Notes: generated by a model from the letters alone, not told the origin. DNA of 64,000 nt from Collinsella sp. (GCA_019414245.1 DXMK01000004.1:62001-126000); one strand, 5' to 3'; counted from the stretch's first letter, positions 54,234 through 63,296 are shown. Numbers and translations are program-made.

Positions 54234-56083
54234 GAAAGATCACTCTCCGTATAGGTTCTTTGGTATCCGAGCAAATATAGGCATATCCCAACGATTATAG
54301 AGGATAGGGTTCCCGCAACCGCCGCCTTGGCGACGACCGCGGCTGCAAGGCTGGCAATTTCCATATGGTGTGCAAGACAGGACGCCGCTGCGCAGCCGAT
54401 GCCGGCGACAGCGATGGCGGCGATTACGGCAAGGTTTGAGCCCTGATCGGCACGCTTGGCATGGGCGTTGAGCAGCGCAGATGACGCCGCGGCAGTTGCC
54501 GCTACCAGCACAAAGGCAGCCCAAAGGAGTGGGTCTCCCAGCGCTGCGGCAACGTTACCGAGCCCCAGCACGCCTCCGGCTGAAAGCGCGACCGTGGCCA
54601 GACGGGCAAAAAGTGCGCCCATGCCCGTTGCCGCGGCGGCGCTTGCCGGGCCGAGCCAAAATGACGCGACGCCGGCGGTGACCCCAGCTGCCAGGAAGGT
54701 ATTGCCGGTCAGACAGCCAAGCGCGAGTGCACAGGTGAGTGCGGCGCTCGCGGCAGCCTCGGTGCGACCCCAGGCGATCCACCAACCGGACATGGCGGCG
54801 GCAAAGATCACCGCGACGGGCAACATCGACAGGACGCCCTGTGCCTGCATGGTGGCGTTTGCCATGAGCACCAAAAAGCCCACAGCCGAGATGGCCGAGC
54901 CAATCTGGGGGGCCAGGCCGGCCGCCGCTCCGATCGCGATAGCCGCAATGACCAGGCCGGGAAGCGCCGCGACGCCGGCCGTCTGCATCAGCAAAAAGCT
55001 AAAGGCGCCGCACGTTAGCGCCGAGATAGCGTGCATGGCGTAGTCGCGCGCATGGCTCCAGCGCGTGCCTGCCCAGCCGAGTGCGGGGTCGACTTCGATG
55101 GTGTCGTCCTCGTAGTGCGACGGCTCGATATCGTCGAGCTCCTGCTCGTCATCCGAAAGTTCGCCAACCATTTGCTCCAGGCTGCGACGGCCTTCGCGCA
55201 CGCTGCCCAGACCGGCAAGGAGCTGGTCGCAAAATGCCTCGATGCTGTTGGGGCGGTCCTGCGGCATGGGGGAGAGCGCGCTCATGAGCGCGGCCTCGGC
55301 TCCCGGGGGAAAGTGTGGTATCAGCTCGCTGGGATAGGTGGCGCCGCCGATGATGCGGCCGAGCGAGTCGGCGGGCGTGGCCGCCATAAAAGGAGCGCTG
55401 CCGCACAGGCCCTCGTAGATCACACAGGCGAGGGCAAAGACATCGGCGCGCTCGTCGACCGTGCCGGTCTCGATATCGAGCTGCTCGGGCGGCATGTAGC
55501 CGATGGTGCCGCCGCGTGAGCCGCCAAAGCCACCGGCGGACGACAGCCGCGCCATGCCAAAGTCGGTGAGCTTTACATTGCCCGAGTGGTCGATGAGCAC
55601 GTTGGCGGGCTTAATGTCCAGGTGGAGTACGCCATTACTGTGGGCGAAGGTGAGCGCCTGGCCCAGGGCATCGGCAATGGCCGCGGCCTCGTCAAAGGTA
55701 AGTGAGTGGCCGTCCGCGCGGTGCAAAAACTCGGCCAGCGACATGCCATCGACATATTCCATAACCAGGTAGGCATAGGCTGTGTCGTGCGTAAAGTCGA
55801 TGACCTGCACGATGTTGGGATGTTGAAGCATGGCGGCAGTGTGCGCCTCGCGCAGGACATCCATGATGTCGCTAGCGGGCATGCCGGCACCGTTGATAAG
55901 GGGGATGCGTTTAATGGCGACGCGGCGGCGCAGGTGCGTGTCGCGGCAGATCTCGATGGAGCCAAAACCGCCGGTCGCAAGTGTCTCGAGCGGCTGGTAC
56001 CGCTTGAGCAGCTCGCGAGAGCTGGTGCCCTCCAAAGGAACGTCCGGCGAGAACCGGGCGGTATGTTGCGAGAAAAGCGGCAT
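54230..56083 (-). CDS. Ser/Thr kinase-like protein with polytopic membrane C-terminus
   Basis: The 617-aa protein has a kinase domain (about residues 28-290) with G-loop TGGFGSIE, VAIKRIP lysine, HLDIKPANVL, DFGMARL and a GYMPPEQ segment, then an acidic linker (DDEQELDDIE) and about nine hydrophobic helices (about 350-610). The usual HRD triad is HLD here, so the Arg that normally contacts the activation loop is lost; activity may not need loop phosphorylation. The start ATG 56083 follows GAGGG by about 6 nt; a TTG two codons earlier is also possible. It is the first gene of the operon. Confidence 0.9.
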   Translation of the reverse strand: MPLFSQHTARFSPDVPLEGTSSRELLKRYQPLETLATGGFGSIEICRDTHLRRRVAIKRIPLINGAGMPASDIMDVLREAHTAAMLQHPNIVQVIDFTHDTAYAYLVMEYVDGMSLAEFLHRADGHSLTFDEAAAIADALGQALTFAHSNGVLHLDIKPANVLIDHSGNVKLTDFGMARLSSAGGFGGSRGGTIGYMPPEQLDIETGTVDERADVFALACVIYEGLCGSAPFMAATPADSLGRIIGGATYPSELIPHFPPGAEAALMSALSPMPQDRPNSIEAFCDQLLAGLGSVREGRRSLEQMVGELSDDEQELDDIEPSHYEDDTIEVDPALGWAGTRWSHARDYAMHAISALTCGAFSFLLMQTAGVAALPGLVIAAIAIGAAAGLAPQIGSAISAVGFLVLMANATMQAQGVLSMLPVAVIFAAAMSGWWIAWGRTEAAASAALTCALALGCLTGNTFLAAGVTAGVASFWLGPASAAAATGMGALFARLATVALSAGGVLGLGNVAAALGDPLLWAAFVLVAATAAASSALLNAHAKRADQGSNLAVIAAIAVAGIGCAAASCLAHHMEIASLAAAVVAKAAVAGTLSSIIVGICLYLLGYQRTYTESDLS

Positions 56084-56242
56084 GGCCAACCCTCGTGCGT
56101 TTAAAGTTCGTTTGCGAGCGGCGGGCGCGGGGCCGAGCCGTTCGCGGTGGCATAGATGCTGCTAGTGTAGCACGCTCGGGCAGATGGCGAGGATAGCGGG
56201 ATGCGAGGTGGCCCGATCGATTCGGCCCGTTTCGGCTCGTTT

Positions 56243-56380
56243 GGAAAGCGCATCTCAGTTTTCAGCCAAATTATGGGATGCGCTTTCCAAATGGGGTGGG
56301 CTGCGGAAACTGCATCCCAGAATATTGCCCTGGAACGGGATGCGCTTTCCGAACCGGCGTCCAAAAGGAAACCGCATCCC
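56243..56380. repeat. 62-nt-period palindromic array, locus E (2.5 units)
   Basis: Units start at 56243, 56305 and 56367; the third has only the left half-site. The spacer 56289-56304 closely matches the first spacer of locus A. The gap 56084-56497 has no gene. Confidence 0.85.
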
Positions 56381-56497
56381 GCTTTGATGTGGGGACTGCG
56401 AACAAAAGCCGGACCGTGATCTGGCGCGGATTGGAGTTCGCCTGAATCATTGATGCTGGCTGGTGTGAGAACAGAGATAAACGAGCGGCTCGAGCGA

Positions 56498-56503
56498 TAT
56501 AAT
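56498..56503 (+). promoter_or_regulatory. Possible -10 element (TATAAT) of the LuxR-type gene
   Basis: A perfect TATAAT ends 19 nt before the start codon. No convincing -35 hexamer is seen, as expected if an activator is needed. Confidence 0.45.
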
Positions 56504-56522
56504 GACACGCTATGGAGGCCGT

Positions 56523-58658
56523 ATGCTCTTTTCCCGCCGTTCTGCTACATTTGCCTGCGCCATTGCGCTTGTCGTAATGGCGGTCACCCCTTATCACCGG
56601 TTTTCATCTTCAATCGGCCTAGCGTCAGGTGCAATGACCTGGCTCGTTATCCTGGGCGCATGCCTCGCGGCGTTTGTTCATGGTGCTGCGCTATGCAAGG
56701 GGGGAATGAGAAGGCCGAGGCATCTCGGTGCCATCGGTGTTTTCCTTGGTGTTATTGCAACGGTTCCCGAATGGGCCGACCTGGCTTTCTATGCTCGCGG
56801 AGACTCTATTCCAATCGTGTTTGCACCGATTTGGTTGTTACATGGCGTTTCGTGTGTCTCGTGCTTTGTTGGGTCGCTGCTTCTCTCATATGTTATTTGG
56901 GGCACGGCGGACTCTCCTTTGACGCAGAGGTCGACACGGACTGACGAAAGGGAAACTCGTCACCCGCAGGACGCGATTTTTACAGAAACAATAGCCGTCA
57001 TGTCTTGCCTGCTGTTTTGCTGTCGAGTTTCATGGAGAGTCGTTCCCGAGCCATGGGGGATGCCCCCTGTAACGGCCGCGTCAATTGGCCTTGCGCTTTT
57101 AATTCCGTTGGTCTATCTCGCATTGACTGTGGCCCCGCCGTTTTGCCGCCCTCGTGCCTTTGGCCATGGGCGGCGCGACGTGTTTGCCTGTTCTGTGCTC
57201 GTAGCAGTTCCTATTGGTCTTATTCCGGCTGTTGAGGCGGCATACTTCGCAAGCGATGCCGTGGTCATTGCATTGCTGGCGATGGGGTCCGTTATCGCTG
57301 CTGCCTTCGTATGCATGTTGCTAAGGGGGAAACGGGACAACAATTCGGATATCGCCTGTGCGTCCGACACATTCGATGCGGGGGTGTTTTCCCCTGCCCT
57401 GTCGCCTAGAGAAGAGCAGTTTGTTCGACTGCTGCTCAAAGGGAAAACGCCGGCGGAAATTGCCAAGGAGACGGATACGAAGCCATCGACGGTGAGAACA
57501 ACGCTTCACCGAGCATACGGGAAGGCGTCGGTTGCGGGCTCACGCGAGCTCGTGGCGCTGTTTGCGGGTGAGGGCGATACTGTAGGGCATGAGCTACCGC
57601 AGCGGCATGCTGACGATATAGTGGCATCAGCTCGAACGCGCCGGCTGTTTCGATACCTGCTCACATTATTCTTTATCCTCCTTGCGGCGGGGCCCTTGGT
57701 AATGGCGGATAGCGATTGGGGGTCCGGTGTTTCGCGGGCTGTCGCCTTTTCCCTCTTAAGCTACGCATTGGGTCTCGGACTGCTTCTGTCGCTACGCTAC
57801 GCGGGTGGAAAAGCGAATCGTGGCGCTGCGCTGGATAGAGCGGGTGAAGCGATTTGGCTCGGAAGCCCGTACGTATGGGCGGTGCTATCTGCTGTGGAAT
57901 GGTCTTTTATCTATATCGCGGCATTGATGTGCATACGCGTTCCGTTGATGGCTGTGCCGGTCCTGTTTTGCGGCGTGGCGTCTACGGCTTCGCTCGCTGT
58001 TGGGCTGCGTCCGTTTAAGGTGCATGCCCATGCTCGGGCTATCGTGCCGTTGGTGTCAATGGGCATGGTTGCCTTAATCTATGCGGTCGCTAGGGGGCGA
58101 ATCCATGGACTTGCGGTGCTGACGGGGGTGCTGCTCACATATATAGTGATGCGAAGCTGTCCGCAGCGCAAAATGCTTGGGATATGGATGCTTTGCTTCG
58201 GGGCGACGGCTCCTGTTTGGGCTGTCTTGCTCAATATGGTGCAGGATCTGACGGTTTTCGAGCCGTTGTTCCTCGCGTCGTTGTTGGGGCAAAGTTCGGC
58301 TGTCAATGTCGTCGTGGCAACGGTGATTGTTTGCTGGTCTGTGCCCATGTTCGTTACGCACATCGCGCTCGCCCGCTCGGTTGAGGACGAGAAGGCCGTC
58401 TTGGAGTACCGGGCGAACGGGTCCACCGAAACGGCCCGCGTGCGCCAGCTGGCCCTGCTTACGTCGCGCTCCCTTTCTGATGTTCAGTCGCAAATTTTGC
58501 TGATGACGGCAGAGGGGGCAACGACAAAGGCCATTGCGGAGGATGTCGGTTACGCTGCATCTACGGTGCAAGCGCTGCGGTCTGCATCTTACCGCCAGTT
58601 GAAGATCAAGAATAAGGCGGAGCTAATTTTATTGTTATCGCAGGTAAATAACGTGTAA
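56523..58658 (+). CDS. Membrane-bound LuxR-type regulator with two HTH domains
   Basis: The 711-aa protein repeats a membrane block plus LuxR-type HTH. Residues 1-275 have about seven hydrophobic segments, followed by HTH-1 (about 300-350, LSPREEQFVRLLLKGKTPAEIAKETDTKPSTVRTTL). Residues 375-620 hold a second block of about seven segments, followed by HTH-2 (about 645-705, LSDVQSQILLMTAEGATTKAIAEDVGYAASTVQAL). Coriobacteriia have many single-unit proteins with this plan; two units in one chain suggest tandem duplication and fusion. ATG 56523 follows TGGAGG by 5 nt. It probably senses a membrane signal and controls the genes downstream. Confidence 0.85.
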   Translation: MLFSRRSATFACAIALVVMAVTPYHRFSSSIGLASGAMTWLVILGACLAAFVHGAALCKGGMRRPRHLGAIGVFLGVIATVPEWADLAFYARGDSIPIVFAPIWLLHGVSCVSCFVGSLLLSYVIWGTADSPLTQRSTRTDERETRHPQDAIFTETIAVMSCLLFCCRVSWRVVPEPWGMPPVTAASIGLALLIPLVYLALTVAPPFCRPRAFGHGRRDVFACSVLVAVPIGLIPAVEAAYFASDAVVIALLAMGSVIAAAFVCMLLRGKRDNNSDIACASDTFDAGVFSPALSPREEQFVRLLLKGKTPAEIAKETDTKPSTVRTTLHRAYGKASVAGSRELVALFAGEGDTVGHELPQRHADDIVASARTRRLFRYLLTLFFILLAAGPLVMADSDWGSGVSRAVAFSLLSYALGLGLLLSLRYAGGKANRGAALDRAGEAIWLGSPYVWAVLSAVEWSFIYIAALMCIRVPLMAVPVLFCGVASTASLAVGLRPFKVHAHARAIVPLVSMGMVALIYAVARGRIHGLAVLTGVLLTYIVMRSCPQRKMLGIWMLCFGATAPVWAVLLNMVQDLTVFEPLFLASLLGQSSAVNVVVATVIVCWSVPMFVTHIALARSVEDEKAVLEYRANGSTETARVRQLALLTSRSLSDVQSQILLMTAEGATTKAIAEDVGYAASTVQALRSASYRQLKIKNKAELILLLSQVNNV

Positions 58659-58726
58659 ACGCCTGAGCAATCAACTCAATAGCGGGTGTTTACAGACATC
58701 TTTCTCTATTCATGCGAAGGTTGCCG

Positions 58727-58738
58727 TGCGTCGACGCA
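58727..58738. promoter_or_regulatory. 12-bp palindrome before the secreted-protein gene
   Basis: TGCGTCGACGCA is self-complementary and lies 29 nt before the start. It could be the operator of the LuxR-type regulator. Confidence 0.45.
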
Positions 58739-58767
58739 TTGTTAACCGCTTTTGATTGGAGAAGGCC

Positions 58768-59280
58768 ATGATTAAGCCAAGGAGCGCTATTGCTCGAATC
58801 GGAGTCGGCTTGGTGATTGCAGCTGGTCTGTCCCTAGGGGTTCCCGCTGCATCGTTTGCACAAGAGGAGTTTGACACCTCTCAGGTTTCCAGCATTACTC
58901 AAAACGCCGATACGGGAATTACGACCTGTACGAACAATGCCGATAAGGCATTTAGTTTTCAATGTGCCGGGACGAGTGCAACTGGCTACCGTCAAAAGGA
59001 TGATTCCTCATCGCTCTATCTGGATATCCAGGGCCATACGGGAAATCCGCTTCGGTTATATACAGACGGTGCGTATAACACAAGCGGTAGCGGCAGCATG
59101 AATTGTACTCAGGGAACGTATCGTTCGAATCACAAGGGACAGTGGGAAATGTATAACCTCGTCCGTGAGAACGGGCGATCTGCGGCGCGACTGACTGCAT
59201 GGGCGGAGTCTGGCTACGGCACTGTTATTGGCGTATGGAGCCCCGACTGCGTCGGGCATTTCCACAAGCTTCCCGCATAG
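58768..59280 (+). CDS. Secreted protein of unknown function
   Basis: The 170-aa precursor has a Sec signal peptide (basic start, hydrophobic core, cleavage likely after ASFA, residue about 30). The mature protein of about 140 residues has four cysteines (TTCTNN, SFQCAG, MNCTQG, PDCVG), enough for two disulfides, and Ser/Thr/Gly-rich beta-like sequence (SSSLYLDIQGHTG, LRLYTDGAYNTSG). No family is recognised. GGAGAAGG precedes the start at 58768. It lies between the regulator and the ABC exporter, so it could be an effector or bacteriocin-like product of this system, or a surface partner of it (inference). Confidence 0.8.
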   Translation: MIKPRSAIARIGVGLVIAAGLSLGVPAASFAQEEFDTSQVSSITQNADTGITTCTNNADKAFSFQCAGTSATGYRQKDDSSSLYLDIQGHTGNPLRLYTDGAYNTSGSGSMNCTQGTYRSNHKGQWEMYNLVRENGRSAARLTAWAESGYGTVIGVWSPDCVGHFHKLPA

Positions 59281-59293
59281 TTGTTTGAAATGG

Positions 59294-59324
59294 CTCCCTT
59301 CCGGCTTTCTGGGTCGGAAGGGGG
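59294..59324 (+). promoter_or_regulatory. Hairpin abutting the ribosome site of the first permease
   Basis: 59294-59303 pairs with 59315-59324 (10 bp, one G-T). The right arm runs directly into the GAGGAGG ribosome site of the next gene. It may lower permease expression relative to the secreted protein. Confidence 0.6.
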
Positions 59325-59334
59325 AGGAGGACGT

Positions 59335-60216
59335 ATGAACCAAAAGCTCGCAAGATACGAACTGTCGAAAACGATTAGACGTCCAGCTTTTATCCTTGCT
59401 CTCTTGATTGCGGTCGCAGTTGCAATAGCTGCCGCGCTGGAGCCGTGGGCAAATTTGGAAAAAGAGCGCCACAACCTTCTTTCTTTTGGTTACGGCGTTG
59501 GCGTGCAAGCCGAAAATTATCTCGGTCAAACACGTGAAAGCAGCTTCGGTAACTGGATTGTTGTGAGCGCGAACGCGCCACTGTCTGCGTCGGTGTTTTT
59601 CTATGCACTGCCCCTGCTTGCAATGTTGGCTGGATCTTGGTCGTGTCTCTTTGAGCGTTTGAGTGGTTATGACATGCAGATATGCACGCGCGTTTCCAGA
59701 AAGGCGTACGTGAACGTAAAGATGCTGTCTGCTTTCCTCTCCGCGTTTACAGTGACTGCCATTCCTCTGCTCGTCAATTTCCTGATCGTCTCGATGCTTT
59801 TTCCTGCGTATCTTCCTCGGGTCGATGAGTCGACTTACGTAGGACTTTACCTGCATAGCTACTTCTCCGGTCTATTTTATTCGCATCCTTTGTCATATGT
59901 GCTCGCATACACGCTGTTCGATGCTGTCACGCTCGGGACTTTATCCATGGCTGTAACTGGCTTCTCAATTTTGTTTCGTAGCAGAATCAAAGCGATAATT
60001 GTCCCGTATCTGCTAATGGTTGCGTGGCATTTTGCAAATGGCTGGATCTTCGGCGTAATGGCTTGTGTGGGGTTTAACTGCAATATCCTCAACAGCATCA
60101 GGTCGGAATCGCTGAATAACTGGCCAGACATTCGAGCCGGTTTTGCGGAAATCATATTATTGACCCTTGCTTCGTTGGCTTTTTCTGGGGCGTGGAAAAG
60201 ACGCGAGGTGGTCTGA
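59335..60216 (+). CDS. ABC-2-type permease, subunit 1
   Basis: The 293-aa membrane protein has about six helices, the first near residue 20 and a long extracellular loop after it, as in ABC-2 permeases that come in pairs with one ATPase. ATG 59335 follows GGAGGAGG by 5 nt. The stop overlaps the next permease start (TGATG). It is assigned from topology and operon context rather than a sequence motif. Confidence 0.8.
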   Translation: MNQKLARYELSKTIRRPAFILALLIAVAVAIAAALEPWANLEKERHNLLSFGYGVGVQAENYLGQTRESSFGNWIVVSANAPLSASVFFYALPLLAMLAGSWSCLFERLSGYDMQICTRVSRKAYVNVKMLSAFLSAFTVTAIPLLVNFLIVSMLFPAYLPRVDESTYVGLYLHSYFSGLFYSHPLSYVLAYTLFDAVTLGTLSMAVTGFSILFRSRIKAIIVPYLLMVAWHFANGWIFGVMACVGFNCNILNSIRSESLNNWPDIRAGFAEIILLTLASLAFSGAWKRREVV

Positions 60217-61052
60217 TGCTGTTTAGGCTGGTCGCCGCGGACCTGAGGACCGTTTTGAAGAAGAACATCCTTACTTTTATTGCAATTGCGGCAGTGACCG
60301 TTGCGAACTTGGTGTACGCCTACGGATTGTCTTCTGTGTATGGGGTTAGAACGGATACCTTGGGGTTTGCGGATAATCTTGCGCTCGTGTTTGCCGGATC
60401 TGCTCCGTTTGAGCCTAGGCCCGGGGTCATGTTTGTGCCTCCGCTAGGATGGCTATTTCTCATTCTGCTTATTCTCTATACAACACTCGACTATCCGACC
60501 GAATCGTTGCACGGGTTTGGTTTGCAAGCGCTTGTTCGATGCCGGGCAAGAACCCTTTGGTGGGTCTCGCGTTTTATCTTGGTGGCGGCAGTAACGGCAT
60601 TTTCACTGCTCGTGGTGGTTTGCTCTGTTGTGATTTGGAGCTTGGTGGTGAGCTCCTCGTTCAGCGCGGTCATTCATGGTGAGTCGCTTCAACTGGCTAA
60701 TTTGGCGCCGTGGTTTCTCAAAGCTGCCGAGGCAGATGCGCTGCCGTTTTTCATAGGTCTCTTATTTGCTTTTGAGGCGCTTGCGTTTGCGCAGGCAGCG
60801 GTTGGGTTTGTGCTTGGGTCGTCAGTCTCGTTTGTGGTTTTAATGAGCTACCTGATCTGCTCGGCATATGCACGACATTGGGCGCTATTGGGTAACGCCT
60901 TGATGCTGTTGCGCTGGGGTGGAATTGTCAAAGAGGGAATCGCGGCGGGCTCGAGTGTCTTGTCATCAATTGGGCTTATGTCGTTATGCCTATCGTTGGG
61001 TGGACTGTGGTTTCGAAGGGCCGACCTTATAGAAAAGGGGGACAAGATATGA
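60216..61052 (+). CDS. ABC-2-type permease, subunit 2
   Basis: The 278-aa membrane protein has about six helices with a short cytoplasmic N-terminus (MLFRLVAADLRTVLKKN). It overlaps the first permease by one base and the ATPase by four bases (ATGA), so the three are coupled and presumably form one transporter. Confidence 0.8.
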   Translation: MLFRLVAADLRTVLKKNILTFIAIAAVTVANLVYAYGLSSVYGVRTDTLGFADNLALVFAGSAPFEPRPGVMFVPPLGWLFLILLILYTTLDYPTESLHGFGLQALVRCRARTLWWVSRFILVAAVTAFSLLVVVCSVVIWSLVVSSSFSAVIHGESLQLANLAPWFLKAAEADALPFFIGLLFAFEALAFAQAAVGFVLGSSVSFVVLMSYLICSAYARHWALLGNALMLLRWGGIVKEGIAAGSSVLSSIGLMSLCLSLGGLWFRRADLIEKGDKI

Positions 61053-61693
61053 GTGTGATCGTAAGGGGCGTATCGAAGCGCATGGGTAAAAACGATGTCC
61101 TGCGCAACGTGTCCATCGAGGTTGACCCTGGGACTGTGGTCGGGCTTCAGGGGATAAACGGTTCGGGTAAGACCATGCTCATGCGAGCGGTTTGCGGGTT
61201 GATCAAGCCTACCGAAGGCGAAATCTCTATCGATGGCCAAAGGCTTGGGGCGGACATCTCGTTCCCGCCGAGTCTGGGGATGTTGATCGAGGCGCCTTCC
61301 TTTTTGGGATATCTGTCTGGCTACGACAATCTGAAGCTCATCGCTCAGATCAAGGGCGTTGCCACCCCCGAGGACATTCGCTCTGCCCTGCGGCTCGTGG
61401 GGCTCGATGCAGACGAAAAAAAGAAGTTCCGAGCATACTCGCTTGGGATGAAGCAGCGTCTGGGGATAGCTGCGGCAATTATGGAGAAGCCGAAGCTGCT
61501 TGTTCTCGATGAGCCAACGAATGCCCTCGACGAAGCGGGCGTTGAAATGCTCAAGCGCGTTGTGGCGATGGCGGCATCAACGGGTCGTGAGGTCCTTCTG
61601 TCCAGCCATGACGGAGAGGTGCTCGAGGAACTGGCCGATCGGGTTTACTGCATGCGCGACGGTGCCGTTGTGAAAGTTCGGGAAAGGTCGTGA
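61049..61693 (+). CDS. ABC transporter ATP-binding protein
   Basis: The 214-aa ATPase has Walker A GINGSGKT, a Q-loop region, signature YSLGMKQRLGIAAAIM, Walker B LLVLDEPTNALD and switch His in LLSSHDGE. The LGMKQRL form of the signature is typical of export-type ATPases such as the bacitracin/lantibiotic immunity and drug-efflux (CcmA-like) group. It would drive the two permeases. The start at 61049 is set by the ATGA overlap. Confidence 0.94.
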   Translation: MSVIVRGVSKRMGKNDVLRNVSIEVDPGTVVGLQGINGSGKTMLMRAVCGLIKPTEGEISIDGQRLGADISFPPSLGMLIEAPSFLGYLSGYDNLKLIAQIKGVATPEDIRSALRLVGLDADEKKKFRAYSLGMKQRLGIAAAIMEKPKLLVLDEPTNALDEAGVEMLKRVVAMAASTGREVLLSSHDGEVLEELADRVYCMRDGAVVKVRERS

Positions 61694-61698
61694 GCGCG

Positions 61699-62358
61699 AT
61701 GAAGAAGACCCTGTGGACGAGAAGATCGGCGCTCGCGCTTTTTTGCTGTGCTGCTGCCGGCCTTGCGGGCATGAGGGTGAGCGTCGTTAACGGGAACCGG
61801 ACGGTCATTCCTGAGAAATATTACGCGGAGGGCGAATGGCTCTCGATGGATGGAGCGTTTCTGGGGTCGAAGGATGTGGTGACTGATGGGTATTCGTTTT
61901 GCATAGACGGGGCAGAGTTGCTCACGCCGCGCGAGTATCTCAAACGAGCACATGACGATTATTCAAAATATGGCACCGTGGATACGAAAACGAGACTGAA
62001 GGATGCCGACATCACGTGCGTTATCGCCGTAAAGATGCGTGTCAGAAATAGGGATAATATCGACGGTGGAATCAAAGCGTATGTTTGGCATCTGGTCCCG
62101 GAGTCTGCGCCAAACTATGATTTTGTAGTCAATACCGATCTGATAACGCAAGCCATGCCGGTCCTTGGCGGCTCTGCTGCGTTTGCCGTGGAGGTTGGGG
62201 CAGAAAACGAGTTGCTCGTCCCATTTATGATGCAGAACACCAACGACTATTTCGAAGGTTACGAGACCGTCCGTTTTGAGAAAGCATTTCCCGGGACTTA
62301 CACGATGAAGATGACCGATCTGCCGGAGCGGAGGCTCTTAAGGTTTGAAGTGAAATAG
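61699..62358 (+). CDS. Exported or membrane-anchored protein of unknown function
   Basis: The 219-aa protein has a basic N-terminus and one hydrophobic segment (about residues 8-28), then a soluble extracytoplasmic domain with no recognised motif. GTG 61690, overlapping the ATPase stop (GTGA), is an alternative start; the ribosome site GGAAAGG is not well spaced for either. As last gene of the ABC cluster it may be an accessory or immunity-like surface protein; this is by context only. Confidence 0.72.
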   Translation: MKKTLWTRRSALALFCCAAAGLAGMRVSVVNGNRTVIPEKYYAEGEWLSMDGAFLGSKDVVTDGYSFCIDGAELLTPREYLKRAHDDYSKYGTVDTKTRLKDADITCVIAVKMRVRNRDNIDGGIKAYVWHLVPESAPNYDFVVNTDLITQAMPVLGGSAAFAVEVGAENELLVPFMMQNTNDYFEGYETVRFEKAFPGTYTMKMTDLPERRLLRFEVK

Positions 62359-62395
62359 CTCGAGAGCAAGGCAAAACGGGTCCATTGGCGGTACG

Positions 62396-62435
62396 CGCGC
62401 CCGATTCCAGGCGCCCCGGCCCGGAATCGGGCGCG
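62396..62435. terminator. Hairpin between convergent genes
   Basis: A 13-bp perfect stem (62396-62408 with 62423-62435) lies between the ABC cluster and the YcxB-like gene. T-runs are poor on both sides, so it is a 3'-end hairpin of uncertain efficiency. Confidence 0.65.
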
Positions 62436-62463
62436 GGACGAGGCGCCTTCGGTGTCGGCCGGC

Positions 62464-63180
62464 CTACCGCTTCTTCTTGCTCTTCTTCTGCTTGCGCTGC
62501 TTGCCCTTGGTCTCCTGGGGCTTGTCGCCCTGTTTTGCTTCGGCAGCGGCCTTTTCTGCCTTCATCTTCTTGCGTTTGGTCTCGATGCGGAGCTTTTTGT
62601 TGATGCGCGCCTTAAGGAAGGGACCGAACTGCTCGGCATCGCCGCGGACAAAGGTGTCCTTAGGGATCGTCACGCCCTGGTCGGCGAACATGGCCACAAA
62701 GATGCGCTCGCCGTCGAGCACGTGGTCGAGCTTTTCAAACGGGAAGAACTGCGACTTGCCGCTCGTGCCCCAAACCATCAGGCCGTCCTCGTTGGCGGCG
62801 ACGCGGCGATAGCGGCCACCCATGGACTCGTCGGCCTCAACGGCGTCGATAAAGTCGCGGGCGAGGGTGTGGTGCAGGTTTTTGCTCCACCAGGCCAAAA
62901 AGGCGCCGAATACGATCAAGACGACGCCAAACTTGATCCAGTTGCCGCCGGCCACCAGCATGCCGATGCCGATGAGCGCGGCAATTGCCGCGGCGACATA
63001 CAGCGAGCCGCGACGCCTGGGCGAGGCGACCAGGCGGGCGAAGTCGGTGACGAGGTCGTTTTCGTATTGGTACTCGTTGAGGTACAGGATGCCGTCGTCG
63101 GCTGCGGCCTGCTCCTCGAGCGCGACCTCGACCTGGTCGGCTGCTTCGGAGGGAACGAGGTTGCTCTCTGCGTCTGCCAT
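62464..63180 (-). CDS. YcxB-like membrane protein
   Basis: The 238-aa protein has two adjacent helices (about residues 58-98), followed by a cytoplasmic domain of the YcxB type (VAANEDGLMVWGTSGKSQFFPFEKLDHV, FVAMFADQGVTIPKDTF) and a very basic Lys-rich tail (KQRKQKKSKKKR). Function is unknown. GGAGTCC precedes the start. It is divergent from dnaX. Confidence 0.85.
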   Translation of the reverse strand: MADAESNLVPSEAADQVEVALEEQAAADDGILYLNEYQYENDLVTDFARLVASPRRRGSLYVAAAIAALIGIGMLVAGGNWIKFGVVLIVFGAFLAWWSKNLHHTLARDFIDAVEADESMGGRYRRVAANEDGLMVWGTSGKSQFFPFEKLDHVLDGERIFVAMFADQGVTIPKDTFVRGDAEQFGPFLKARINKKLRIETKRKKMKAEKAAAEAKQGDKPQETKGKQRKQKKSKKKR

Positions 63181-63296
63181 GCTCTTTGGACTCCTATCGC
63201 GGCGGGCTCGCCGTACGGGTTATTATGGAATGCAGTATGCCGTGCGACCGCATGGCCGCCGCGGCAACAAGACTCAGTATACCCGGGGGAGCACCC

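Noticed and set aside
58768..59280. Lactococcin 972-type bacteriocin
   Set aside because: The signal peptide and ABC context fit loosely, but the mature protein is longer, has four cysteines and lacks motifs of that family that I can recognise.
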